Positions 1-7,387 of a DNA stretch of 64,000 bases are shown in pieces. Each line of letters opens with the position of its first letter. The stretch's first letter is position 1. The notes below the pieces were generated by a model. That model ran no database searches. It was given only the letters and a program-made list of their open reading frames with translations, and had not been told where the DNA came from. This DNA comes from an uncultured Bacteroidota bacterium (GTDB taxonomy: Bacteria; Bacteroidota; Bacteroidia; Bacteroidales; P3), in assembly GCA_902790215.1 (NCBI GenBank), contig CADAQX010000005.1, positions 62,001 through 126,000 of the forward strand. The letters run 5' to 3'. The position numbers were made by a program, and so were the translations under genes.

Positions 1-329
1 AAGCCTCCTACCGCAAGGCCGAAATACGCTTCCTCCAGGCCGACTACGACGCTGCCGAAAGGGTGATAGAGTCCATCACCGCAGCACCCGTCAGCGACTA
101 CTGGCTGGCCAAGTCCTTCATCCTTTGGGCCGACATTTTCCATGCCCGCGGCAACAACCTGCAGGCCAAGCAAACCCTACAGAGCATCATAGACAACTAC
201 GAGGGCGACGACCTCGTGCAGCTGGCTCTGCAGAAACGCAACGCCATCCTCGAAGAGGAAAAGCCCGTGCAGCAACCCGAAGAGGAAGAGATAGTAATTG
301 AACTTGAAAAAGAAACTGAAAATCAATAG
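1..329 (+). CDS. TPR-type protein, C-terminal part (truncated by window start)
   Basis: The reading frame is open from base 3, so this is the end of a gene that begins before the window; about 109 residues are visible. The sequence is alpha-helical with alternating small and aromatic residues (ADYDAAERVIE, AKSFILWADIFHARGN, AKQTLQSIIDNY), the pattern of tetratricopeptide repeats. It ends in a Glu-rich acidic tail. TPR proteins are scaffolds for protein-protein contacts. The next gene, an outer-membrane barrel protein, starts 2 bases after this stop, so the two are probably co-transcribed and this protein may work at the envelope. The exact family cannot be told from the fragment. Confidence 0.7.
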   Translation, partial: ASYRKAEIRFLQADYDAAERVIESITAAPVSDYWLAKSFILWADIFHARGNNLQAKQTLQSIIDNYEGDDLVQLALQKRNAILEEEKPVQQPEEEEIVIELEKETENQ

Positions 330-331
330 CC

Positions 332-2182
332 ATGAGATACAACCGAATCCCCGTCATCCTGACAACTCTTTGCCTGCTGGCCGCCGGCAACGTCTGCCGT
401 GCCCAGTCCGACAGCAATGTATATAACGAGCGCGTGGTGGTCACCAGCCGCTACAAGCCCGTTGTGGAGGAAAGCCAGAAGGTGAACGTGGCGCCCTCCA
501 TCACCGACACCGTCGCCACCATGCCCAAAAACCTCTCCTACGACATCACCACCACCCGTCTCACCTCGCTCTACCAGCCCTCGCGCATCAAGGCGGCACG
601 CATCATCGGCGAACCCGCCACGCGCCTCTACAACAACTACGTCAAAGTAGGCTTCGGCAACTACTGGTCACCCCTTGCCGAGTTCTACTACAACTCCCTG
701 CGCAGCTCCGACCGCACCTTTGGTGTCCGTGCCACGCACCGTTCATCGTGGGGCACCATAGGCCACGCCGTTGACACCATCTACTCCCCCGACCACTACG
801 GCCAGGCTCCGTTCTCCTACACGGATATCACCGCCTTCGGCAAATACATCACCAAGAATCACCTGCAGCTCAGTGCCGACCTCGGCTTCCAGAACGACTT
901 TACCCGCTACTACGGCTTCTCCGACAGCACCCTTCACCGTGTGCTGGCCGTACCGCGCGACTCTATCCTCCGCTCCGACTACCGCATAGCCTACAACACC
1001 GCCGGACTCAACCTCGGCGTCAAAACCCTCAACACCGATGTCAACGCCCTCGGCTATGAGGCAAACCTCGGCATCACCGACCTTTTTGCAACATATGGCC
1101 AGAACGAGTTCAACATCAATGTGGATGGGAACATACACTACGGCTTCACCATCGCACAGCAGTACAAAGCCATCGCCTACCTCCACCTAACTTACGACGG
1201 CTATGCCAACAGCTTCAACCCCAAGCAGCTCCCCCTGGGCTACGACCGGACGCTGGCCGTCGGCCTTGCCGACACCGCCAACGGCCGCTGTGCGCTCAGC
1301 GACAGCAAATACCGCCGTCTCTACAACGTCAACCCCTACATTGACTTCATCTTCTCGGGCTTCCAAATCCATGCCGGTGCTGTGGTGGCCCTCGACGGCT
1401 ACAACATCCCCGAGATTGAACCCCGCGTCTATCCCGATGCCGTCGTCAGCAAGTCTTTCTTCCACGACCTTGTCAACGTGGCACTCTCCGCCCGCGGCAA
1501 CATCGAGGCCGTCAGCTGGAACAAACTCCGTCTCGTCAACCCCTATATTGCCCCCAACAGCGCTGTACGCGCCACCAGCCACTACGACTTCGGCGCCAAT
1601 ATCCGTCTCAACCTCAGCAAGAAGATTGACTTCAATCTCTACGGCTTCTACAGCTACCTGAACGACGACCTTTCCTTCCGTCTCAGCGAGCACTACCGTC
1701 TCCACAATGTCTTCACACCTGAATATGACAGCCTCACCCGCATCAAGGTGGGCGGCTCCTTTGTCTTCCTCAACGACGAGATGCTCCGCCTCGAGCTCAA
1801 AGGCAACTACTACATCTACCATAACAACAAGACCATTACGGTCGACAACAAGCCCGTGGAGCTGCCACTCTACTACCGTCCCGACTTCGACGCAGCCCTT
1901 GCCGCCACTGTCAACTACAATAACAAAGTCATCGGCCGTGCCGAATTCCAGGTGCTGGGCACCATGCCCTACGCCACCGTCAAGGACCAGACCGGAGCCG
2001 ACAGCACCCTTACGCTCCCCATGCGCCTCGGACTCAACCTCGAGGTGGAGTACCGCCACAACAAAGCCCTCAGCTTCTTCCTCAAGTTCGACAACCTGCT
2101 CTTCCAGCGCTACTTCTACTGGCAGAACTATCCCAGCTACCGTGGCCTCTGCCTCGTCGGTCTCACCTACACAATACACTAA
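332..2182 (+). CDS. outer-membrane beta-barrel protein (TonB-receptor-like)
   Basis: 616 residues with a clear signal peptide: a short basic start, a hydrophobic core, and a likely cut near residue 24 (VCRA/QSD). The remainder is rich in alternating aromatic/polar strands (for example YVKVGFGNYWSPLAEFYYNS, then FNLYGFYSYLNDDLSFRL) and ends with an aromatic/hydrophobic strand, as expected for a transmembrane barrel. No clear plug domain with its conserved motifs is visible, so it is barrel-like rather than a proven TonB-dependent transporter. It follows the TPR gene by 2 bases and is followed by a repeat array. Substrate is unknown. Confidence 0.75.
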   Translation: MRYNRIPVILTTLCLLAAGNVCRAQSDSNVYNERVVVTSRYKPVVEESQKVNVAPSITDTVATMPKNLSYDITTTRLTSLYQPSRIKAARIIGEPATRLYNNYVKVGFGNYWSPLAEFYYNSLRSSDRTFGVRATHRSSWGTIGHAVDTIYSPDHYGQAPFSYTDITAFGKYITKNHLQLSADLGFQNDFTRYYGFSDSTLHRVLAVPRDSILRSDYRIAYNTAGLNLGVKTLNTDVNALGYEANLGITDLFATYGQNEFNINVDGNIHYGFTIAQQYKAIAYLHLTYDGYANSFNPKQLPLGYDRTLAVGLADTANGRCALSDSKYRRLYNVNPYIDFIFSGFQIHAGAVVALDGYNIPEIEPRVYPDAVVSKSFFHDLVNVALSARGNIEAVSWNKLRLVNPYIAPNSAVRATSHYDFGANIRLNLSKKIDFNLYGFYSYLNDDLSFRLSEHYRLHNVFTPEYDSLTRIKVGGSFVFLNDEMLRLELKGNYYIYHNNKTITVDNKPVELPLYYRPDFDAALAATVNYNNKVIGRAEFQVLGTMPYATVKDQTGADSTLTLPMRLGLNLEVEYRHNKALSFFLKFDNLLFQRYFYWQNYPSYRGLCLVGLTYTIH

Positions 2183-2337
2183 TAAATTGAGAATTGAGAA
2201 TTGAAAATTGAATTCGTTAATTCGTAAATGTGTTAATTCGTTAGTCAAGGACTCACACATTAACACGTTAACACATTCACACATTTTCAACTCTCAACTT
2301 TCAACTCTCAACTTTCAACTCATTTAAAAGTTTTTCT
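2183..2337. repeat. convergent heptamer/octamer array between barrel gene and folC
   Basis: The whole intergenic space is short tandem repeats. The left part reads as GAGAATT-type heptamers followed by TTCGTTAA-like octamers. The right part reads the complementary way (TTAACACG-like octamers, then CTCAACTTTCAA-type heptamers). The two halves are convergent, with heptamers outside and octamers inside, so the transcript could fold into a long hairpin. It ends 3 bases before the folC start codon. Confidence 0.8.
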
Positions 2338-3768
2338 ATGACCTACTCCGAAACCCTCGACTACCTCTTCAACTCCCTGCCCATGTACCACCGCATCGGG
2401 CAGGCTGCCTACAAGGCCGACATCACCAACACCGTCAGCCTCATGCATCATCTCGGCAACCCCGAGCGCCGCTTCCGTTCCATCCACGTGGCCGGCACCA
2501 ACGGCAAAGGCTCTGTGTCCCACATGCTGGCCTCCATCCTCATGCAGGCTGGCTACAAAGTGGGGCTCTACACCTCGCCGCACCTCGTCGATTTCCGTGA
2601 GCGCATCCGCATCAATGGTGCCATGATACCGCAAAAAGAGGTAACCCGTTTCGTCGAGCTCCATAAAGACTATATGCAGAGCCTCCAGCTCAGCTTCTTC
2701 GAGATGACTGTGGGGCTTGCCTTCGACTATTTCGCCACCCAGCAGGTTGATGTGGCTGTCGTCGAGGTGGGCATGGGTGGCCGTCTCGACAGCACCAATG
2801 TCATCACGCCCGACCTCAGCATCATCACCAACATAGGTTTCGACCACACGCAGTTCCTCGGCAACACCCTGCCGCTCATCGCGGGCGAGAAAGCCGGCAT
2901 CATCAAACCCAGTGTGCCCGTTGTGATAGGGGAGACCCATCCTGAAACCCGTCCAGTCTTCGAGCAAAAGGCCGCCGAAATGGGTGCACCTATCTACTTT
3001 GCCGACGACCGCTACTGCATAATAGCGCAACCGGCACCGCCCTCGCTCCAATCCTCCGACCTCCGATTCACAGTGGAAAAGTTGAAAGTGGAAAGTGGAA
3101 AGTTGAAAGTTGAAAAAAATACAAGTGCGGCAGCATTGAATGTCACCGGCGACACGCCGGCTCAATTCTCAATTCTCAATTCTCAATTCACCTGCCCCCT
3201 CAGCGGCAGTTATCAGCTCAAAAACCTCGCCACTCTCTTCCAGGCCTTGGAGTTGCTGCCCACAGTGGGCTACGCTCTTTCGCCGGACAATATACGCAAC
3301 GGCATCGCCCGCGTGGTTCAGGACACAGGCCTTCACGGCCGGTGGGAGAAAATGGACGAGCATCCCCTCACCATCTGCGAAACCGCACACAATGCCGACG
3401 GCGTGAGGGCCATGCTCCAGAAACTCGGCGAGATGCCTTATCACCACCTGCACCTCATCTACGGCTGCGTCAACGACAAAGACTTCCGCAGCATCCTGCA
3501 GATGCTTCCCCACGACCGCACCACCTACTACTACACCCAGCCCTCCGTGCCGCGCGCGTTGCCCGTCGCCCAGCTGGCCGAAGCTGCCGCCTCATGCGGC
3601 ATGGCGGGAGAAGCCTTTTCACAAGTGGCCGACGCCATTCGTGCCGCCCGCGCCAATGCTGACCCCCGCCACGACCTCGTCCTCGTAACCGGCAGCATCT
3701 TCCTTGTGGCCGATGCTGTGGAGCACTATATGGGAAATAAGGTGCTTGAGTCAAAATCTAAAGTTTGA
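2338..3768 (+). CDS. folC: dihydrofolate synthase / folylpolyglutamate synthase
   Basis: 476 residues. FolC adds glutamate to dihydropteroate and to folates with ATP in the cytoplasm. The P-loop region (VAGTNGKGSVSHMLA, about residues 51-65), the following SPHLVDFRERIRING segment and the VVEVGMGGRLDSTNVI motif identify the Mur-ligase/FolC family. Residues about 244-284 are an odd low-complexity insertion (KLKVESGKLKVEK, then AQFSILNSQF), encoded by heptamer repeats rather than by family-conserved sequence. After it the normal C-terminal domain resumes with GSYQLKNLATLF. The frame stays open through the insertion, so the gene is probably functional. The start codon directly follows a repeat array. 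Confidence 0.95.
   Translation: MTYSETLDYLFNSLPMYHRIGQAAYKADITNTVSLMHHLGNPERRFRSIHVAGTNGKGSVSHMLASILMQAGYKVGLYTSPHLVDFRERIRINGAMIPQKEVTRFVELHKDYMQSLQLSFFEMTVGLAFDYFATQQVDVAVVEVGMGGRLDSTNVITPDLSIITNIGFDHTQFLGNTLPLIAGEKAGIIKPSVPVVIGETHPETRPVFEQKAAEMGAPIYFADDRYCIIAQPAPPSLQSSDLRFTVEKLKVESGKLKVEKNTSAAALNVTGDTPAQFSILNSQFTCPLSGSYQLKNLATLFQALELLPTVGYALSPDNIRNGIARVVQDTGLHGRWEKMDEHPLTICETAHNADGVRAMLQKLGEMPYHHLHLIYGCVNDKDFRSILQMLPHDRTTYYYTQPSVPRALPVAQLAEAAASCGMAGEAFSQVADAIRAARANADPRHDLVLVTGSIFLVADAVEHYMGNKVLESKSKV
3072..3190. repeat. heptamer hairpin element inside folC
   Basis: The left arm is made of GTTGAAA/GTGGAAA heptamers (3072-3114) and the right arm of AATTCTC heptamers (3161-3189). The centre contains GTGCGGCAGC (3125-3134), the reverse complement of the first ten bases of the loop core GCTGCCGCACCCGGA found in the intergenic elements at 20567, 30671 and 36720. 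It also contains a perfect small hairpin, CCGGCG/CGCCGG (3146-3160). The element is translated in frame as about 40 extra residues of FolC. Confidence 0.8.
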
Positions 3769-3802
3769 CAAGTGTAATCAGTCTTTGAGCAATCACTCAA
3801 GC

Positions 3803-4048
3803 GTCGTCATTTATTCGCTCGTTATTCGATCGTTTTCCACTCTTTTTCCGTTTCAGAAAGGGAAAACGATGGGAAACATATCGAAAAACGATATGCTAAA
3901 GAACGACGCAACATCGAGCCCGGAAGGCGCACAGAGGAACGTTGGGGACATATATGCGACACTTTCGGAACGTTGACGTAAGGCGGCGAAAGGTGACGTA
4001 ATCCCGTACAGAAAAAAATGTAACTTTCGCGCGAAGCGGCAAACGTCT
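3803..4048 (+). repeat. about 245-bp intergenic repeat, copy A (uninterrupted)
   Basis: This stretch matches, as an inverted copy, the region 36591-36890. Shared blocks include TATGCGACACT, GTGACGTAA, CGCGCGAAGCGG, TCATTTATTCG and ACATCGAGCCC. Internally it has repeated TGACGTAA and ATTCG..CGTT motifs and could be structured. A short frame (VVIYSLVIRSFS, KNDATSSPE) is open in both copies, but whether it is translated is doubtful. It occupies most of the 370-base gap between folC and the lipoprotein gene; I see no other gene there. Confidence 0.75.
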
Positions 4049-4076
4049 GTGGTTGACGGAATCGGGTGACTAAAAT

Positions 4077-4113
4077 CACAGGCGGGGCATGCGCTTTGTG
4101 TGTCCCGCCTGTG
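4077..4113 (-). terminator. hairpin terminator of the small lipoprotein gene
   Basis: A perfect 10-bp stem (CACAGGCGGG with CCCGCCTGTG) encloses a 17-base loop 26 bases after the stop of the minus-strand lipoprotein gene. On the minus strand it is followed by ATTTTAG, a weak U-run. Confidence 0.6.
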
Positions 4114-4138
4114 GTAAAGATTATGTGGTTGCTGCCTG

Positions 4139-4588
4139 TTAGTTGGCCGGGGCGGAGCCGAGTGCCTGGAGCAACTGGATGAGGGCTGTGGCGGTGCCGA
4201 CGTTGTTGGATATGGTGGCGGCGTTGACGTTGAGCCCTGTGAGGTTGTTCATTGTGTTGATGATTTGGTTGACGTTGGCGGCAGTGATAAGGCCTGCACC
4301 GGCGGAGACCATACCTGCGGCAAAGGCTTTCTTGTAGCTGTCGTCGTTCTTGTAGGTCCGCATGTTGGTGTAGCCTGTGGCAATCATGAGGGCGGCGGTG
4401 AGGTCGGTGGGATTGCTGAGGCTGACGGTGCCGGTGGACCGGTAGGAGTTGTAGAGGGTGATGAGTGCATTGGCGGTATTGCGGCCGGAGGTCTTGGCGG
4501 CGCTATCGACGGTGGTGTTGGCGGTGCTGCCGCACGAGACGAAGGCCATGGCGGCAACACACATGATGATGATACTTAATCTTTTCAT
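4139..4588 (-). CDS. small lipoprotein of unknown function
   Basis: 149 residues with a lipoprotein signal peptide: a hydrophobic stretch ending in FVSC at about residues 16-19, so Cys19 should be lipidated. The mature part is small, Ala/Asn/Thr-rich and probably helical (AFAAGMVSAGAGLITAANVN, LIQLLQALGSAP). I do not recognise the family. It has its own divergent promoter (box at 4629-4636) shared back-to-back with pruA and a hairpin terminator downstream, so it looks like a single-gene transcript. Confidence 0.7.
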   Translation of the reverse strand: MKRLSIIIMCVAAMAFVSCGSTANTTVDSAAKTSGRNTANALITLYNSYRSTGTVSLSNPTDLTAALMIATGYTNMRTYKNDDSYKKAFAAGMVSAGAGLITAANVNQIINTMNNLTGLNVNAATISNNVGTATALIQLLQALGSAPAN

Positions 4589-4628
4589 GTCGGTATATGT
4601 TTATTGTACAATTGTTATTTTCAATCTG

Positions 4629-4636
4629 CAAAGATA
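4629..4636 (-). promoter_or_regulatory. -7 promoter box for the lipoprotein gene
   Basis: TATCTTTG on the minus strand, matching the Bacteroidota -7 consensus TAnnTTTG, about 40 bases before the start codon at 4588. Confidence 0.65.
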
Positions 4637-4644
4637 CATTTTTT

Positions 4645-4674
4645 TTTGCATATCGAAAAAAAATCGTACATTTG
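4645..4674 (+). promoter_or_regulatory. promoter of pruA
   Basis: TTTG (4645-4648) and TACATTTG (4667-4674) separated by 18 bases match the Bacteroidota -33/-7 pattern. The box lies about 40 bases before the chosen start at 4715 and downstream of the longest possible frame start at 4604, which supports the shorter protein. Confidence 0.7.
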
Positions 4675-4714
4675 CAAATCTTTTTGCAGAAATATAGTAA
4701 TAAACATCTGTTAT

Positions 4715-6349
4715 ATGAACAACACAATTTTCACGTTCCCAAAGCCTGAGAACGAACCCGTTTTAGGTTACAAGCCCGGCAGCGCCGAGCGCAAAGAGAT
4801 CCGCAAAGCCTTGGAAGACCTGTACAAGAAAACCACCACTATCTGCCCCATTATCGGTGGCAAGGAGGTGAAGACTGCCGAGATGGGCGAAATTGTCATG
4901 CCCACCGACAACAAGCACGTACTGGCCAAGTACTACAAAGTAGGCGAGAAAGAGGTGAAGGCCGCCATTGCAGCAGCCATGAAGGCTCATGAGGAGTGGG
5001 CCAACACCCCGTGGATTGACCGTGCCAGCGTGATGCTGAAGATTGCCACGCTCATCAGCGGAAAGTACCGCTACCTGATTAATGCCGCCACGATGCTTGG
5101 CCAGGGCAAGACTACCATGCAGGCTGAGATTGACTCGGCATGCGAGCTGGTGGACTTCCTGCGCTACAACGCCTACTACGCCTCGCAGATTTACAGTGAC
5201 CAGCCCTGCAGCGACAAGGGCACGCTGAACTATGTATCTTACCGCCCGCTGGAGGGCTTCGTCTTTGCCATCACTCCGTTTAACTTCACTTCCATTGCCA
5301 GCAACCTGTGCTTGTCGCCTGTGCTGATGGGCAATGTGTGCATCTGGAAACCCAGCACGACGGCTATGCTGTCGAACTACCTGCTGATGAAGATTTACAA
5401 GGAGGCTGGTCTTCCTGACGGTGTGGTGAACTTCCTGCCCGGCAGCGGTTCGCTGATTGGCAAAGTGGCCTTTGCCGACGCCGACTTGGCAGGTGTGCAC
5501 TTCACCGGTTCCACCGGCACGTTCAACAGCTTCTGGAAATCAATCGGCGACAACATCGCCAACTACAAGACCTATCCCAAGATTGTGGGCGAGACCGGCG
5601 GCAAGGACTTTATCTTCGTGCACAAGTCGGCTGATGCCGAGCAGGTGGCTACAGCCATTGTTCGCGGCGCCTTCGAGTTCCAGGGACAGAAATGCTCGGC
5701 CGCTTCGCGCGCCTATGTGCCCAAGAGCTTGTGGCCCAAGGTGCAGAAGACTGTCGGCAAGATGCTCGACGAAATCAAGGTGGGCGATGTGCGCGACTTC
5801 AGTGCATTCGTGAATGCCGTGATTGACGAGGCCTCTTTCGACAACTGCATGCGCTATATCGAGCATGCCAAGAAGAGCAAGGATGCCGAAATCGTATTCG
5901 GAGGCACGGGCGACAAGAGCAAGGGTTGGTTTATCCAGCCGACGGTCATTCTGGCCAAAGACCCCAAGTACAAATCCATGTGTGAGGAGATTTTCGGACC
6001 TATCATCACAATCTATGTGTATGAGGACGCCAAGTACGAAGAGACCCTGCGTCTGTGCAACGAGACTTCGCCCTATGCCCTGACGGGTGCCATCTTCGCC
6101 ACCGACCGCAAGGCTCTGCGCAAGGGTGCCGAACTGCTCAAGTATGCCGCAGGCAATATCTACTACAACGACAAGCCCACGGGAGCCGTGGTGGGACAGC
6201 AGCCCTTCGGCGGTGCACGCGCCAGCGGCACCAACGACAAGGCCGGTTCCTATCTCAACCTCATCCGCTGGACTAGCCCGCAGGCCATCAAGGAGACCTT
6301 CGACCCCGCCCGTGACTACAAGTATCCTTTCATCAGCGACGCTGAATAA
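4715..6349 (+). CDS. pruA: L-glutamate gamma-semialdehyde (P5C) dehydrogenase
   Basis: 544 residues from the ATG at 4715. A longer frame starts at 4604, but it would lie upstream of the promoter box. The enzyme oxidises L-glutamate gamma-semialdehyde to glutamate with NAD in proline breakdown. The aldehyde dehydrogenase general base Glu293 is in VGETGGKDF and the nucleophile Cys327 is in FQGQKCSAASR. The length and the ITPFNFTS segment fit the P5C dehydrogenase branch. No proline dehydrogenase gene is adjacent. A perfect 19-bp hairpin follows the stop. Confidence 0.93.
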   Translation: MNNTIFTFPKPENEPVLGYKPGSAERKEIRKALEDLYKKTTTICPIIGGKEVKTAEMGEIVMPTDNKHVLAKYYKVGEKEVKAAIAAAMKAHEEWANTPWIDRASVMLKIATLISGKYRYLINAATMLGQGKTTMQAEIDSACELVDFLRYNAYYASQIYSDQPCSDKGTLNYVSYRPLEGFVFAITPFNFTSIASNLCLSPVLMGNVCIWKPSTTAMLSNYLLMKIYKEAGLPDGVVNFLPGSGSLIGKVAFADADLAGVHFTGSTGTFNSFWKSIGDNIANYKTYPKIVGETGGKDFIFVHKSADAEQVATAIVRGAFEFQGQKCSAASRAYVPKSLWPKVQKTVGKMLDEIKVGDVRDFSAFVNAVIDEASFDNCMRYIEHAKKSKDAEIVFGGTGDKSKGWFIQPTVILAKDPKYKSMCEEIFGPIITIYVYEDAKYEETLRLCNETSPYALTGAIFATDRKALRKGAELLKYAAGNIYYNDKPTGAVVGQQPFGGARASGTNDKAGSYLNLIRWTSPQAIKETFDPARDYKYPFISDAE

Positions 6350-6422
6350 TAAGTAAGAGTTAAGAAGTAAGAACTAAGATTTGTCTGCCTCGCCATTCAT
6401 AGCTCTTAGTTCTTACTTCTTA
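6350..6422. repeat. heptamer hairpin after pruA
   Basis: A perfect 19-bp inverted repeat: TAAGAAGTAAGAACTAAGA at 6361-6379 pairs with 6404-6422, around a 24-base loop. Both arms are built of 7-base units of the AAGTAAG/AGTTAAG type. It may also help end the pruA transcript, but no clean U-run follows. Confidence 0.75.
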
Positions 6423-6451
6423 GTTTCATTTTTAACTTTTCAACAAACACA

Positions 6452-7195
6452 ATGAAACATCGTATTATAATTTTCGCAGTCCTCCTCCTTGCAGGTGGAT
6501 GCCTGTCGGCTCAGAACAACGGGACCGCTGCCGCCAAGGCCGACGGCGACACGTTGGCAGCCCCTACTTTTCCGCGTTGGTCGGTAGGTGCCGGCATTGG
6601 TTTGAATATTAATGTACCGGATGTTGAAACGGCCTATATGACCAATGTGGCCTATAATCCTTCATTCGGTCTGGGCGCAAACCTGAGTGTGGCATACCAG
6701 CCTTATAAGTGGCTGGCTGTGCGTTCAGGCATCCATTTTGTTCCCAAGAACTACACCTATCTCCACTCCATTACAGTGGAAAACCAGGAAGGCTCGGTGG
6801 GCAGCAACACGAATTGCAATTACTTGGACGTTCCTGTGATGGCCGACTTCTCCATCGGGGGGAAAGTGCGGTGGCACCTATTCCTCGGCGGATATGTGGG
6901 CTATTGGCTGAACGGGAATCGTAACGGAGCGGCGTTTCCTCTCGGCAACAGAAACGACGATGGGTCGTTTGCGGAAAACTACGTTTTCAACAGCACCCGC
7001 GACAACCGCTTCGACGCTGGCATTATTTTCGGCACGGGGCTGGGCATCGCCTGCTCGCGTGTTGTCGACATCAACATCGACCTGCTGAACCTGTACGGCC
7101 TCACCGACGTGCAGAAAAACTACATGAGGCAGCTCAACCCGCACTACAATACCACTTTTGTCCTGCAGGCTGGCGTCACGATTAACCTGCAATAG
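6452..7195 (+). CDS. outer-membrane beta-barrel protein, copy 1 of a duplicated pair
   Basis: 247 residues with a signal peptide (hydrophobic residues 4-18, likely cut before QNNG). The mature protein shows amphipathic strands (FGLGANLSVAYQPYKWLAVRSGIHF, WHLFLGGYVGYWLNGN) of the small 8-10-strand barrel family (OMP_b-brl type). It is clearly paralogous to the protein at 8691-9446: both share the YxPxKWL segment, GGYxGYWL, the (R/K)RDNRxDxG(I/F) motif and the ending MRxLNPxYNTTxxxQAxV. An S41 peptidase lipoprotein follows in both cases. Function unknown; probably the barrel partner of that lipoprotein. Confidence 0.8.
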   Translation: MKHRIIIFAVLLLAGGCLSAQNNGTAAAKADGDTLAAPTFPRWSVGAGIGLNINVPDVETAYMTNVAYNPSFGLGANLSVAYQPYKWLAVRSGIHFVPKNYTYLHSITVENQEGSVGSNTNCNYLDVPVMADFSIGGKVRWHLFLGGYVGYWLNGNRNGAAFPLGNRNDDGSFAENYVFNSTRDNRFDAGIIFGTGLGIACSRVVDINIDLLNLYGLTDVQKNYMRQLNPHYNTTFVLQAGVTINLQ

Positions 7196-7198
7196 TAA

Positions 7199-7378
7199 AG
7201 GAATGCTTGAATGCTTGAATGTGTAAATGCTTGAATTATTGCTTGAATGTTTGAGTGTGTAAATGTTTGAGTGAGAATAACTCAAACAATCAAGTAATCA
7301 AACAATCAAGCAATCATACAATCAAGCAATAAAAATAACTCAAACAATCAAGCAATCATACAATCAAACAATCAAAAG
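7199..7378. repeat. convergent octamer array
   Basis: The whole gap between copy-1 barrel and copy-1 peptidase is an 8-bp repeat. TGCTTGAA/TGTTTGAG/TGTGTAAA units run from 7204 to about 7275, then switch to the complementary CTCAAACA/ATCAAGCA/ATCATACA units up to 7376. The two arms can pair into a very long imperfect hairpin. It lies between two genes likely to be co-transcribed. Confidence 0.85.
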
Positions 7379-7387
7379 AAATATTAT

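Noticed and set aside
1187..2290. Long minus-strand frame opposite the barrel gene
   Set aside because: Val/Glu/Ala-rich composition and no recognisable motif; it is the antisense shadow of a GC-rich gene with strong codon bias.
4604..4714. N-terminal extension of PruA
   Set aside because: The promoter box at 4667-4674 lies within it and the sequence is AT-rich and unlike the enzyme family.
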